DNA from: Rhodobacter flavimaris
Lineage (GTDB): Bacteria > Pseudomonadota > Alphaproteobacteria > Rhodobacterales > Rhodobacteraceae
Direction of reading: 5' to 3'
Assembly: GCF_021378075.1 (NCBI RefSeq)
Contig: NZ_JAJUOS010000010.1
Coordinates: 62,001 to 126,000, forward strand
DNA length: 64,000 nt
In this document: positions 40,182 through 50,853 of the stretch, piece after piece
Numbering within the stretch: the first letter of the stretch is position 1
Layout: every line of letters begins with the position of its first letter
Translations under genes and position numbers: made by a program
The notes under the pieces: generated by a model
What the model saw: the letters and a program-made list of their open reading frames with translations, nothing else
What the model was told of the DNA's origin: nothing
The model's database searches: none

Positions 40182-41465
40182 ATGGCACATATCGTGGTGC
40201 TCGGCGCGGGTCTTGGCGGCGCCATCATGGCGTATGAACTGCGCGACACGGTGCGCAAGGAAGACAAGATTACCGTCATCACCAAGGACCCGAAGTATCA
40301 CTTCGTGCCCTCGAACCCTTGGGTCGCTGTCGGCTGGCGCGACCGCAAGGACATCACCGTGGACCTCGCGCCAACGATGGCCAAGAAGGGGATCGAATTC
40401 ATCCCCGTCGCCGCGCAAAAGCTCCACCCCGAGGAAAACCGCGTCGAGCTGGCCGATGGCCAGTCGGTCTCTTACGATTACATCGTGATCGCGACCGGCC
40501 CCGAGCTTGCCTTTGACGAGATCGAGGGTTTCGGCCCCGAGGGTCACACCCAGTCGATCTGCCACATCGACCATGCCGAGGCCGCCCGCGTCGCCTTCGA
40601 CCGGTTCTGCGAGAACCCCGGCCCGATCATCATCGGCGCCGTGCAGGGCGCGTCCTGCTACGGCCCGGCCTATGAGTTCACCTTCATCCTCGACACCGCG
40701 CTGCGCCGCCTGAAGATCCGCGACAAGGTGCCGATGACCTTCATCACCTCCGAGCCCTATGTCGGGCACCTCGGCCTTGATGGCGTGGGCGACACCAAGG
40801 GCCTGCTCGAATCGAACATGCGCGACAAGCACATCAAGTACATGACCTCGTGCCGGGTGAAGAAGGTCGAGGAAGGCAAGATGATCGTCGAGGAAATTGC
40901 CGACGACGGCTCGGTCAAGGGCGAGAAGGAAATGCCCTTCGGCTTCGCGATGATGCTGCCCGCCTTCCGCGGTATCCCGGCGGTCTCGGGTATCGAAGGC
41001 CTGTCGAACCCGCGCGGCTTCACCATCGTGGACAAGTATCAGCGCAACCCGAAATACCAGAACATCTTTGCCGTGGGCGTCTGCGTCGCCATCCCGCCGA
41101 TGGGTCCGACCCCGGTGCCGGTGGGAGTGCCCAAGACCGGCTTCATGATCGAATCGATGGTCACCGCCACCGCCCATAACATCGGCAATATCGTGCGCGG
41201 GATGGAGCCCGACAGCGTCGGCACCTGGAACGCCGTCTGCCTCGCCGATTTCGGCGATCAGGGCATCGCCTTCGTCGCGCAGCCGCAGATCCCGCCGCGC
41301 AACGTGAACTGGTCGAGCCAGGGCAAATGGGTGCACTGGGCGAAAGAGGGCTTCGAACGCTACTTCATGCACAAGCTGCGCAAGGGCACGTCCGAGACTT
41401 TCTACGAGAAGTTCGCGATGAAGATGCTGGGAATCGACAAGCTCAAGGAAGTCAAGAAGGGCTGA
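40182..41465 (+). CDS. sqr: sulfide:quinone oxidoreductase, type I
   Basis: Peripheral membrane flavoprotein oxidising sulfide to polysulfide or sulfur and reducing quinone. 427 residues, the same length as the R. capsulatus enzyme. The FAD-binding Rossmann motif is IVVLGAGLGGAIMAYEL. The three catalytic cysteines are at the R. capsulatus positions: Cys127 (SICHIDH), Cys159 (GASCYGP) and Cys353 (AVCLADFGD). C-terminal membrane-binding helices are present. GGGGGAGTG precedes ATG 40182. An SqrR-type operator upstream indicates induction by sulfide. No signal peptide, so it works from the cytoplasmic or membrane face as translated. Confidence 0.95.
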   Translation: MAHIVVLGAGLGGAIMAYELRDTVRKEDKITVITKDPKYHFVPSNPWVAVGWRDRKDITVDLAPTMAKKGIEFIPVAAQKLHPEENRVELADGQSVSYDYIVIATGPELAFDEIEGFGPEGHTQSICHIDHAEAARVAFDRFCENPGPIIIGAVQGASCYGPAYEFTFILDTALRRLKIRDKVPMTFITSEPYVGHLGLDGVGDTKGLLESNMRDKHIKYMTSCRVKKVEEGKMIVEEIADDGSVKGEKEMPFGFAMMLPAFRGIPAVSGIEGLSNPRGFTIVDKYQRNPKYQNIFAVGVCVAIPPMGPTPVPVGVPKTGFMIESMVTATAHNIGNIVRGMEPDSVGTWNAVCLADFGDQGIAFVAQPQIPPRNVNWSSQGKWVHWAKEGFERYFMHKLRKGTSETFYEKFAMKMLGIDKLKEVKKG

Positions 41466-41522
41466 GACCCCAGAGGAGACGGACCCTCGGGTCCGGCCGG
41501 GGTCAGTCTGCTGCGGCAGACA

Positions 41523-41556
41523 AGAGGCGGGCTTTGGCCCGCCTCTGTGCGTTTTG
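41523..41556 (+). terminator. terminator downstream of sqr
   Basis: AGAGGCGGGC (41523-41532) and GCCCGCCTCT (41537-41546) make a perfect 10-bp stem with loop TTTG, then GTGCGTTTTG. It is preceded by two smaller hairpins between 41466 and 41521. The rest of the space to the tRNA at 41741 holds no feature I can support. Confidence 0.65.
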
Positions 41557-41740
41557 TCGCAGGCGGCTCATGGCGTTTCATAAGCGCCGGGGTTCCCGTT
41601 TGGATCGGGTCTTTCAGCATCGAAGCCGAGGAGGACCCAGACAGATCAGGCAACCCGAACCGGCGCAGATTGAACCGTTTAGCCGTTCAAAGCCTGACCG
41701 GTCCCGTGGACCTATCTACATGAACGCGAGGGGGGAGAGT

Positions 41741-41817
41741 TGGTGGCGAGGGGGGGACTCGAACCCCCGACCCCGTGATTATGAGTCACGTGCTCTAACC
41801 TGCTGAGCTACCTAGCC
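41741..41817 (-). tRNA. tRNA-Met (CAT), elongator
   Basis: 77-nt cloverleaf including encoded CCA. D arm GCTC/GAGC with 9-nt loop, anticodon stem CGTGA/TCACG with loop CTCATAA (anticodon CAT at 41783-41781), 5-nt variable region GGGTC, T arm GGGGG-TTCGAGT-CCCCC. G1-C72 pairing excludes initiator tRNA. Body similarity to elongator tRNA-Met (acceptor start GGCTA, GGGGTC after the anticodon stem) favours Met over the CAT-reading tRNA-Ile2. Acceptor GGCTAGG against CCTCGCC leaves a U4-C69 mismatch. Confidence 0.92.
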
Positions 41818-41953
41818 ACGTTGGCGCGTAGCTAAGCGAAGGCGCGCGGGGCGTCAAGGGCAGAATCAGAGAAAGTCTGCGCGCCGCATGACGAATTGCA
41901 CATTGGCCTTCGGGCGGCGGCGCGATAGCTCTGGGGCGACGAAGGAGAGACCG

Positions 41954-44119
41954 ATGCAGCCTGCCACCCTGCCCCTGACACGCGATATCGTCCTGATTGG
42001 CGGCGGACATACCCATGCGCTTGTGCTGCGCATGTGGGGGATGAAACCTCTGCCCGGCGCGCGGCTGACGCTGATCAATCCGCTGCCTACGGCGGCCTAT
42101 TCGGGGATGCTGCCCGGCCATATCGCGGGGCATTACCCGCGCGAGGCGCTGCAGCTTGATCTGGTGCGGCTCGCGCGCCATGCCGGGGCGCGGCTGATCC
42201 TTGGATACGCCGAGGGGATCGACCGCGAGAACCGGCTGATCCATGTGCCAGGGCGCGCGCCGATCGCCTATGACATCGCCTCGATCGACACGGGCATTAC
42301 CGCCGAAATGCCCGATATCCCGGGCTTTGGCGCGCATGTAACACCCGCCAAGCCGCTTGATGCCTTTGCCGACCGGTGGGAGGCCTTCGCGACCTCCGCC
42401 CCGCCCGGGCCGCGCATCGCCGTGGTGGGTGGGGGCGTTGCGGGCGTGGAACTGGCGCTGGCCTTCGCGCATCGCCGCCCCGATGCGCATGTCAGCGTCT
42501 ATGAGGCTGCGCCCGAGACACTCACCGCGCTTGGGCGCGGTGCGCGGCAACGGCTGCGCGGCCATTGCGCGCGCCATGGTGTCCGGCTGGTCGAGAACGC
42601 GCGCCTGACAGAGGCCCGCGCGGATGGGCTGCGGCTGAGCAACGGCACTTTCGAACCCGCCGAGTTCATCCTTGGAACCGGTGCGACCAAACCGGCTGAC
42701 TGGCTGCCTGGGACCGGGCTTGATCTGCACGAGGGCTTCGTGAGCGTCGGCCCGACGCTGCAAAGCTCGGACCCCGCGATCTTTGCTGCCGGGGATATCG
42801 CGCATCTCGCTTGGGCGCCGCGCCCCAAGGCCGGGGTCTACGCGGTGCGCGAGGCGCCGGTGCTGTTTGACAACCTGCGCGCGGCGGTGAGCGGGCGCGC
42901 GATGCGCAGCTACCGGCCGCAGCGCGATTACCTCAAGCTGATCTCGACGGGCGACCAGCGCGCGGTGGCCGACAAATGGGGCCTGCCGCTTGATGGCGCG
43001 TGGCTTTGGCGTTGGAAGGACCGGATCGACCGGCGCTTCATGGCGATGGTGGCCGATCTGCCGAACATGCCCCCGCCTGCCCTGCCGCCCGAGCGCGCGC
43101 AGGGGATCGAGGAGGTTCTGGGCGCCAAGCCGCTTTGTGGTGGTTGTGGTGGCAAGCTGGGGGCTGCCGCGCTGCGCGAGGTGCTGGCCGATCTACCGCC
43201 GCCGCAGCGGGGCGATGTGCGCCTTGGCGCGGGCGGCGACGCGGCGGTGCTGGCGCATGGCTCGGGCGTGCAGATGTTTACCACCGATCACGTGCGCGCC
43301 TTCTGCGAAGACCCGTGGCTGCTTGGCCGCGCGGTCGCCATTCATGCGCTTGGCGATATCTGGGCGGCGGGCGGGCAGCCGCAGGCGGCGCTGGCCCAAG
43401 TCACCCTGCCGCGCATGGCCGAGGGGATGGCCGCGCGCAGCCTAGCTGAAATTCTGGCTGCCGCGGGCGAAGTGCTGCGCGACGCGGGCGCCGATCTGGT
43501 CGGCGGCCACACCAGCCTTGGCGCCGAGGTCATGCTGGGTTTCTCGATCACCGGCCTCGCCGAGCGCCCCGTGGGGCAGGACGGGGCCGAGCCCGGCGAT
43601 GCGCTGATCCTGACCAAGCCGCTCGGGACGGGTGTCATCCTTGCCGCAGAGATGCTCAAGGCCGCGCCGGGCGAGATCGTGGCCGGGGCTTGGGCGTCGA
43701 TGGCCACATCCTCGGCCCGTGCGGCGGCAATTCTGGCGCCTGTGGCCCATGCGATGACCGATGTGACGGGCTTCGGGCTTGCGGGTCACCTGCTCGGGCT
43801 GTGCCGCGCCTCGGGCGTGGGGGCCGAGCTTGCACTGGCCGATATTCCCCTGCTGCCGGGGGCCGAGGCGCTCTCGGTGGCGGGGCATGGCTCCAGCCTG
43901 CTTGCGCAGAATATCGCGGCCTGCGCGGGGGCGATCATCGCGCCCCCCGGTCCACGCACCGAGCTGCTCTATGATCCGCAAACGGCGGGCGGGCTGTTGG
44001 CCACCGTGCCGCAGGCGCGCGCGCCAGAGGTGATCGCAGCGCTGCGTGAGGCAGGTTACGGCGCGGCAGCCATCGGGCGGATCGTGGCAGGGGCGCCCCT
44101 GTTGCGGATCAGCGGCTGA
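41954..44119 (+). CDS. selD: NADH dehydrogenase-like flavoprotein fused to selenophosphate synthetase
   Basis: 721 residues, two domains. Residues about 10-360 form an FAD/NAD(P)H-dependent pyridine nucleotide-disulfide fold with GGGHTHALVLRMWGM, GGGVAGVELALAFA and FAAGDIAHLAW. Residues about 385-721 are selenide, water dikinase, which makes selenophosphate from selenide and ATP. The active-site Cys398 and Lys401 (CGGCGGK) are present as Cys, not selenocysteine. The ATG at 41954 follows GGAGAG. The fused oxidoreductase probably supplies reduced selenium. Convergent with and overlapping mnmH by 11 bp, the likely consumer of its product. Confidence 0.92.
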   Translation: MQPATLPLTRDIVLIGGGHTHALVLRMWGMKPLPGARLTLINPLPTAAYSGMLPGHIAGHYPREALQLDLVRLARHAGARLILGYAEGIDRENRLIHVPGRAPIAYDIASIDTGITAEMPDIPGFGAHVTPAKPLDAFADRWEAFATSAPPGPRIAVVGGGVAGVELALAFAHRRPDAHVSVYEAAPETLTALGRGARQRLRGHCARHGVRLVENARLTEARADGLRLSNGTFEPAEFILGTGATKPADWLPGTGLDLHEGFVSVGPTLQSSDPAIFAAGDIAHLAWAPRPKAGVYAVREAPVLFDNLRAAVSGRAMRSYRPQRDYLKLISTGDQRAVADKWGLPLDGAWLWRWKDRIDRRFMAMVADLPNMPPPALPPERAQGIEEVLGAKPLCGGCGGKLGAAALREVLADLPPPQRGDVRLGAGGDAAVLAHGSGVQMFTTDHVRAFCEDPWLLGRAVAIHALGDIWAAGGQPQAALAQVTLPRMAEGMAARSLAEILAAAGEVLRDAGADLVGGHTSLGAEVMLGFSITGLAERPVGQDGAEPGDALILTKPLGTGVILAAEMLKAAPGEIVAGAWASMATSSARAAAILAPVAHAMTDVTGFGLAGHLLGLCRASGVGAELALADIPLLPGAEALSVAGHGSSLLAQNIAACAGAIIAPPGPRTELLYDPQTAGGLLATVPQARAPEVIAALREAGYGAAAIGRIVAGAPLLRISG

Positions 44120-45155
44120 TCGAAGCGGCCGCCGCGATCACGCGCGCGGCCACGCCCTCCAGCGCCTCGGGGGCGAGACTTTCGACGGGTAGCATCGCTT
44201 CGGCCTGCGCATGGCGGGCGCGGTGCTTTTCATAGCGCGGATCATAGTGCAGCGCCATCAGCCCCTCGGCCAGTTCGCGATGCGCGCCCTGCCGGGCCAG
44301 CGCCTGCCATTGCTCGATCACCTCGGCGGACTGGAACGGGCGAAGCTTGTCGATCAGCGCCAAGAGGCCAGTGTGATCATCCGTGATATCGGCATAGGCC
44401 CGCGCCAGATAGCCCGCGCGCTCGGGCAGCGAGGCCGCGATCCGCAGGCGCGGCGCGGCGCAGAGCGCCGACCACACGCCCTTGGGCAGCATGATATTCC
44501 CGATGCGAGAGCTTTCCGCCTCGACCAGCACGGGTCGCTCCGGGTCCAGCGCCGCGAGCTCCATCGCCAGCCGCCCTTCGAAACCCTTTTGCGCGGGCTG
44601 ACCGCCGGGCATCGCCCCGAAGATCGAGCCGCGATGGTTCGCCAGCCCTTCAAGGTCGAGCACCTGCGCACCCTGCCGACGCGCCTCCAGCAAAATCTCG
44701 GTCTTGGCCGAGCCGGTATTGCCGTCGAGCACGACGAAGGGCGAGGCCGGGGTCTGCGCCAGGGCTTCGACCACCAGCCCGCGCCAGGTCTTGTAGCCGC
44801 CCTCGACCAGTTCGGCCCGCCAGCCAACCTGCCGCAAGATCGTCGCGAAAGACCCCGAGCGCTGCCCGCCTCGCCAGCAATAGACCAAGGGCCGCCAGCC
44901 CCCCGACATGCCCGAAAGCGGGCCTTGCAGGTGCCGCGCGGCATTCTGCGCCACCAGCGCCGCGCCGATCTTGCGCGCATCAAAAGGCGAGACCTGCTTG
45001 TAGATCGTGCCGACGCGGGCACGCTCTTCATCGTCCAGCACCGGCAGATTGATCGCGCCGGGGATGTGATCCTCGGCGAATTCGGAAGGCGAGCGGACGT
45101 CGATGACGGTGTCGAAATCGAGCGCCGCCACCTGCGCCAAAGAGGCAAGTTGCAT
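44109..45155 (-). CDS. mnmH: tRNA 2-selenouridine synthase
   Basis: Replaces 2-thiouridine by 2-selenouridine at the wobble position of tRNAs for Lys, Glu and Gln, using selenophosphate. 348 residues. The N-terminal rhodanese domain has catalytic Cys93 (VYCWRGGQRSG). The C-terminal P-loop domain has DGNTGSAKTEIL at about 144-155. It starts at 45155 with TGATG overlap of the L,D-transpeptidase stop, so the two are coupled. Its 3' end overlaps the SelD fusion gene, which suggests a compact selenium-modification pair. No selA or selB is seen in the window. Confidence 0.94.
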   Translation of the reverse strand: MQLASLAQVAALDFDTVIDVRSPSEFAEDHIPGAINLPVLDDEERARVGTIYKQVSPFDARKIGAALVAQNAARHLQGPLSGMSGGWRPLVYCWRGGQRSGSFATILRQVGWRAELVEGGYKTWRGLVVEALAQTPASPFVVLDGNTGSAKTEILLEARRQGAQVLDLEGLANHRGSIFGAMPGGQPAQKGFEGRLAMELAALDPERPVLVEAESSRIGNIMLPKGVWSALCAAPRLRIAASLPERAGYLARAYADITDDHTGLLALIDKLRPFQSAEVIEQWQALARQGAHRELAEGLMALHYDPRYEKHRARHAQAEAMLPVESLAPEALEGVAARVIAAAASISR

Positions 45156-45742
45156 CAGTAGACCGTCACAGGGGTTCCCACCGCGACCTGATCGAACAGG
45201 GCGATGACATGATCGTTGACCATGCGCAGACAGCCGTTCGAAACCGCGTGCCCGATCGACGAGGGCTCGGTCGTGCCATGGATGCGGATCGCCGTATCAT
45301 GGCCGTTCTGGTAAAGATAGAGCGCCCGCGCGCCGAGCGGGTTCTGCGGGCCGCCCGGCATCCCGTCGGCATATTTTGCGTATTTATCGGGGCTGCGCTG
45401 GATCATCTCGGGGGTGGGTTTCCAGCTCGGCCACTCGACCTTGCGGCCCACCACGGCCTGACCGCGGAATTTCAGCTCATCGCGGCCCACGGCCACGCCG
45501 TAGCGCATCGCCTTGCCGGGCGCGGTGATGTGATACAGGAAAAACTTGTCCGACACGATGATGATCGAGCCCACGGCCAGATCCGGCTTCACACGCACCT
45601 GCGTCGGGTAAAATTGTGAAGCAATCGGCCATTTGGGCGGCGCGGCCGTCTCGATCTGCGCGGTGGATTTGACGGTCTCGGCGCCTGCAACAGCAGGCAG
45701 GGTCAGCGCGGCAAGGGTGCTCAGAAAGGTACGGCGATACAT
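45155..45742 (-). CDS. L,D-transpeptidase, YkuD family
   Basis: Periplasmic peptidoglycan enzyme of 195 residues. A signal peptide ends at VAGA (about residue 21). The YkuD core has IHGTTEPSSIGHAVSNGCLRM with His155 and nucleophile Cys171. It may form 3-3 cross-links or attach lipoprotein. It lies immediately upstream of and coupled to mnmH, with which it has no obvious functional link. Confidence 0.92.
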   Translation of the reverse strand: MYRRTFLSTLAALTLPAVAGAETVKSTAQIETAAPPKWPIASQFYPTQVRVKPDLAVGSIIIVSDKFFLYHITAPGKAMRYGVAVGRDELKFRGQAVVGRKVEWPSWKPTPEMIQRSPDKYAKYADGMPGGPQNPLGARALYLYQNGHDTAIRIHGTTEPSSIGHAVSNGCLRMVNDHVIALFDQVAVGTPVTVY

Positions 45743-45843
45743 CGCGTTCTCCGGTTGCTTGGGGAAAGGCTAGCAAAGGCGCCTTTGGCCCTCAACCGGG
45801 AAAGGGCCGGGCGGGTTCCCCCGCCCGATCAATTCCGTGGGGC

Positions 45844-46053
45844 TTACTTGGCCTCGAAGGCGCAGCCGGTCTTGAAGCCGAGCTTACCGAAGATCATCGC
45901 CGCCGGGCAGAAGCCGGTGAAGGCCGATTGGAACAGGTTCGCGCCGATGAAAACGGTGAACCACATAAAATGGGGCGAGACGAACTGGGTCAGCAGAACG
46001 CTGAGCAGAACCATCGCGCCGGCGAAGGCGAACATGATGCGGTCGAGAGACAT
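45844..46053 (-). CDS. small DUF2892 (YgaP-type) membrane protein
   Basis: 69 residues with two hydrophobic segments (about 6-25 and 28-45), matching the transmembrane domain found at the C-terminus of YgaP-type rhodaneses. ATG 46053 has GGAG 7 bp upstream; a GTG at 46101 in frame is less likely. In other bacteria, stand-alone DUF2892 genes often accompany sulfur-handling genes. Here an ATTC-N8-GAAT site lies 62 bp upstream, which suggests co-regulation with sqr. The molecular role is unknown. Confidence 0.8.
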   Translation of the reverse strand: MSLDRIMFAFAGAMVLLSVLLTQFVSPHFMWFTVFIGANLFQSAFTGFCPAAMIFGKLGFKTGCAFEAK

Positions 46054-46114
46054 GGGAGGACTCCGTTCAAGGGTTGATATGTCTTGCCCATCACGTAACA
46101 CCTCCTGAAAACAA

Positions 46115-46130
46115 ATTCAATATCTCGAAT
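46115..46130. promoter_or_regulatory. second candidate SqrR operator
   Basis: ATTC-AATATCTC-GAAT, the same ATTC-N8-GAAT pattern as at 40124-40139. It lies in the 139-bp divergent region between the DUF2892 gene (62 bp away) and copA (63 bp away), inside an AT-rich patch unlike the surrounding DNA. It could control either or both genes. Confidence 0.6.
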
Positions 46131-46192
46131 ATTTAAGCTGTGCTTGACCCCGCCGTCGCACCGCGCCAAGTGAACGCCAAAAGGGGTGCAAG

Positions 46193-48640
<2,448 letters not shown>

Positions 48641-48648
48641 GGGAGAAC

Positions 48649-50205
48649 TTACCCTTCCCGCGCCTCAGCCATGAAGGCAGCAACCGCCGCGACCTGATCG
48701 GGGCTCAACCGCAGACCCAGCTTGGTGCGCCGCCACAGCACGTCCTCGGCGGTGCGCGCCCATTCCCTCTCGATCTGCCAGCGGATCTCGGCCTCGGTCA
48801 GCGTCGCTCCGAAATCGCACCCCAGATCGGCGGCCGAAGTCGCCTGCCCGAGGATCGTGCGCGCCTCGCTGCCATAGGTGCGCAGCAGACGCGCGGCCCA
48901 TGGCATGCTCAGGAAAGGATAATCGCCGCATAGTGCCTCGCGCAGGTCGGCAACCTCGGCCACGGCGAACTCACCCCCCGGCAAGGGCACGCCCGCCGTC
49001 CAGTCTCCCGCCATATGCGGAAAGCGCGACGCCAGTTTCGCCAATGCCGCCTGCGCCAGACGCCGATACGTCGTGATCTTGCCGCCGAAAATGTTCAAAA
49101 GCGGCGCGCCATCATCATCGAGCCGCAAGACATAATCGCGCGTGGCCGCCGTGGCCGAACTTGCCCCGTCATCAAAAAGCGGCCGCACCCCCGAGAACGT
49201 CCAGACGATATCGGCGCGCGTCACCGGGCGGGCGAAATATTCCGAAGCGAAGGCGCAAAGATAGTCCTGCTCGGCCTCGGTGCAGATCGGGGCATCGGGT
49301 GCGCCTTGGTGATCCTGATCGGTGGTGCCGATCAGCGTGAAGTCGCATTCATAGGGAATGGCGAAGCAGATGCGCCCGTCGCGGCCCTGAAAGAAATAGG
49401 CATGGTCATGATCGAAGAGCTTGCGCGTGACGATATGCGAGCCGCGCACCAGCCGGACCCCATCGCGCGAGGGGATGTGGATCGTGTCGCGGATTACCCC
49501 GCCTACCCAGGGCCCTGCGGCATTGATCAGGGCGCGCGCGAAATACGCGCCCGCCTCGGTCTCGATGCGCCAAAGATCGCCCTCGCGATGGGCCTCAAGC
49601 ACCTTGCAGCGGGTCAGGATCGTCGCGCCACGCGCCTGCGCATCGCGCGCGTTCAGCAGCACAAGCCGTGCGTCATCGACCCAGCAATCGGAATACTCAT
49701 AGGCACGCGCAAAATCGGCCTTCAACTCGCGCCCGGCCGGATCGCAGCGCAGATCCAGCGCCCGCGTCCCCGGCAACAGCCGCCGCCCGCCGAGATGGTC
49801 ATAGAGGAAAAGCCCCGCCCGGATCATCCAGCCGGGCCTGCGCCCGCGCAGCCACGGCATCGCCAGACCTGCCAGACGGCTGACGGGCGAGGTGGGCTCG
49901 AACCGCATCTGAGGATGCAAGGGCAGCACGAAGCGCATGGGCCGCGCGATATGGGGCATCGCCTGCAGCAGCACCTCGCGCTCGGCCAGAGCCTCATGCA
50001 CGAGCCGAAGCTCGAGATATTCGAGGTAGCGCAGCCCGCCGTGGAAGAGCTTGGTCGAGGCCGAGGACGTCCCCTGCGCAAGGTCGCCCTGCTCGGCCAA
50101 TGTGACGGACAGACCCCGCCCCGCCGCGTCACGGGCGATCCCGCAGCCATTGACGCCGCCGCCGATGATGAACAGATCCACTGGGTTCCCGGCCATATCT
50201 GACAA
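48649..50205 (-). CDS. glpD: aerobic glycerol-3-phosphate dehydrogenase
   Basis: Membrane-associated flavoenzyme oxidising glycerol-3-phosphate to dihydroxyacetone phosphate with quinone. 518 residues with the FAD motif FIIGGGVNGCGIARDAAGRG, the family motif TSSASTKLFHGGLRYLE and a C-terminal DAO_C helical domain (TEAEIRWQIEREWARTAEDVLWRRTKLGL). The start is TTG 50205, 6 bp after a perfect AGGAGG (50217-50212). The first ATG (50196) is 15 bp away, too far for that site. No other glp gene is adjacent. Confidence 0.93.
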   Translation of the reverse strand: MSDMAGNPVDLFIIGGGVNGCGIARDAAGRGLSVTLAEQGDLAQGTSSASTKLFHGGLRYLEYLELRLVHEALAEREVLLQAMPHIARPMRFVLPLHPQMRFEPTSPVSRLAGLAMPWLRGRRPGWMIRAGLFLYDHLGGRRLLPGTRALDLRCDPAGRELKADFARAYEYSDCWVDDARLVLLNARDAQARGATILTRCKVLEAHREGDLWRIETEAGAYFARALINAAGPWVGGVIRDTIHIPSRDGVRLVRGSHIVTRKLFDHDHAYFFQGRDGRICFAIPYECDFTLIGTTDQDHQGAPDAPICTEAEQDYLCAFASEYFARPVTRADIVWTFSGVRPLFDDGASSATAATRDYVLRLDDDGAPLLNIFGGKITTYRRLAQAALAKLASRFPHMAGDWTAGVPLPGGEFAVAEVADLREALCGDYPFLSMPWAARLLRTYGSEARTILGQATSAADLGCDFGATLTEAEIRWQIEREWARTAEDVLWRRTKLGLRLSPDQVAAVAAFMAEAREG

Positions 50206-50381
50206 GGAAAACCTCCTTTGACATCATGCCATTGAACCTAGTGGGCGCCTTTGACGCGCGCTTGTCAAAACGAATTTTCGCGAGGCGATCGGCAAAGCTC
50301 CGCTTACGTTCGGGCAACAGGCTATGCGCATTGCGCAGCGAAGGGTATCACTTTCAGGACCCGAATTGCTCCGAGGTAGTG

Positions 50382-50846
50382 ATGCATCTGACCCGCCGTT
50401 CCGCGCTTTTGTCGCTGATCGCACTGGCCGCCTGTGGCACTGCCCCGCGCGAATCCTCCAAATCGGTCGAGTTTGACCTGCATCCGGGCGAGACCCCGGA
50501 ACTGCGTCGCCTGATCAATCGCTATGCCGATGAATACGAGGTGCCGCGCAGCCTGGTGCATCGCGTGATCCAGCGCGAGAGCGGCTATAATGCCGGCGCG
50601 CGCAATGGCCCCTATTACGGCCTGATGCAGATCCTGCCCCAGACCGCGCGCGGCATGGGTTTCGACGGCACGCCGACGGACCTGCTCGACGCCGAGACCA
50701 ACCTCAAATACGCGGTGAAATACCTGCGCGGCGCATGGCTTTGCGCCGATGGGTCGCATGACGCGGCCGTCAAATGGTATGCGAGCGGCTATTACTACGA
50801 AGCCAAGCGCCGCGGCATCCTACGCGAGGCTGGCCTGCGCGCCTGA
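50382..50846 (+). CDS. lytic transglycosylase lipoprotein
   Basis: 154 residues with a lipoprotein signal (lipobox LAAC, Cys19). The goose-type/SLT fold has catalytic Glu66 in VIQRESGYN, followed by YYGLMQILPQTARGMGF and the AVKYLRGAW and VKWYASGYY motifs. It cleaves peptidoglycan glycan strands in the periplasm. The first ATG that gives a signal peptide is 50382. Its 3' end converges on the ABC permease gene 8 bp away. Confidence 0.9.
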   Translation: MHLTRRSALLSLIALAACGTAPRESSKSVEFDLHPGETPELRRLINRYADEYEVPRSLVHRVIQRESGYNAGARNGPYYGLMQILPQTARGMGFDGTPTDLLDAETNLKYAVKYLRGAWLCADGSHDAAVKWYASGYYYEAKRRGILREAGLRA

Positions 50847-50853
50847 CGCCCGC

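Noticed and set aside
41466..41740. Possible mobile-element attachment site at the tRNA-Met gene
   Set aside because: I found no integrase, no repeat of the tRNA 3' end nearby and no composition shift; flanking genes are chromosomal.
41741..41817. tRNA-Ile2 (CAT, lysidine-modified) as alternative identity
   Set aside because: The acceptor start, D-arm and GGGTC variable region resemble elongator tRNA-Met. A lysidine-synthetase identity set cannot be fully excluded by eye.
43130..43160. Possible selenocysteine (TGA) in the SelD active site
   Set aside because: The relevant codons are TGT, so the active-site residue is cysteine and the frame has no internal TGA.
46143..46175. TTGACC and a CTTG-N20-CAAG dyad upstream of copA as a CueR-type copper promoter
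   Set aside because: The dyad arms are only 4 bp, the ACCTTCC/GGAAGGT core is missing and there is no TATAAT-like box at 19-20 bp spacing.
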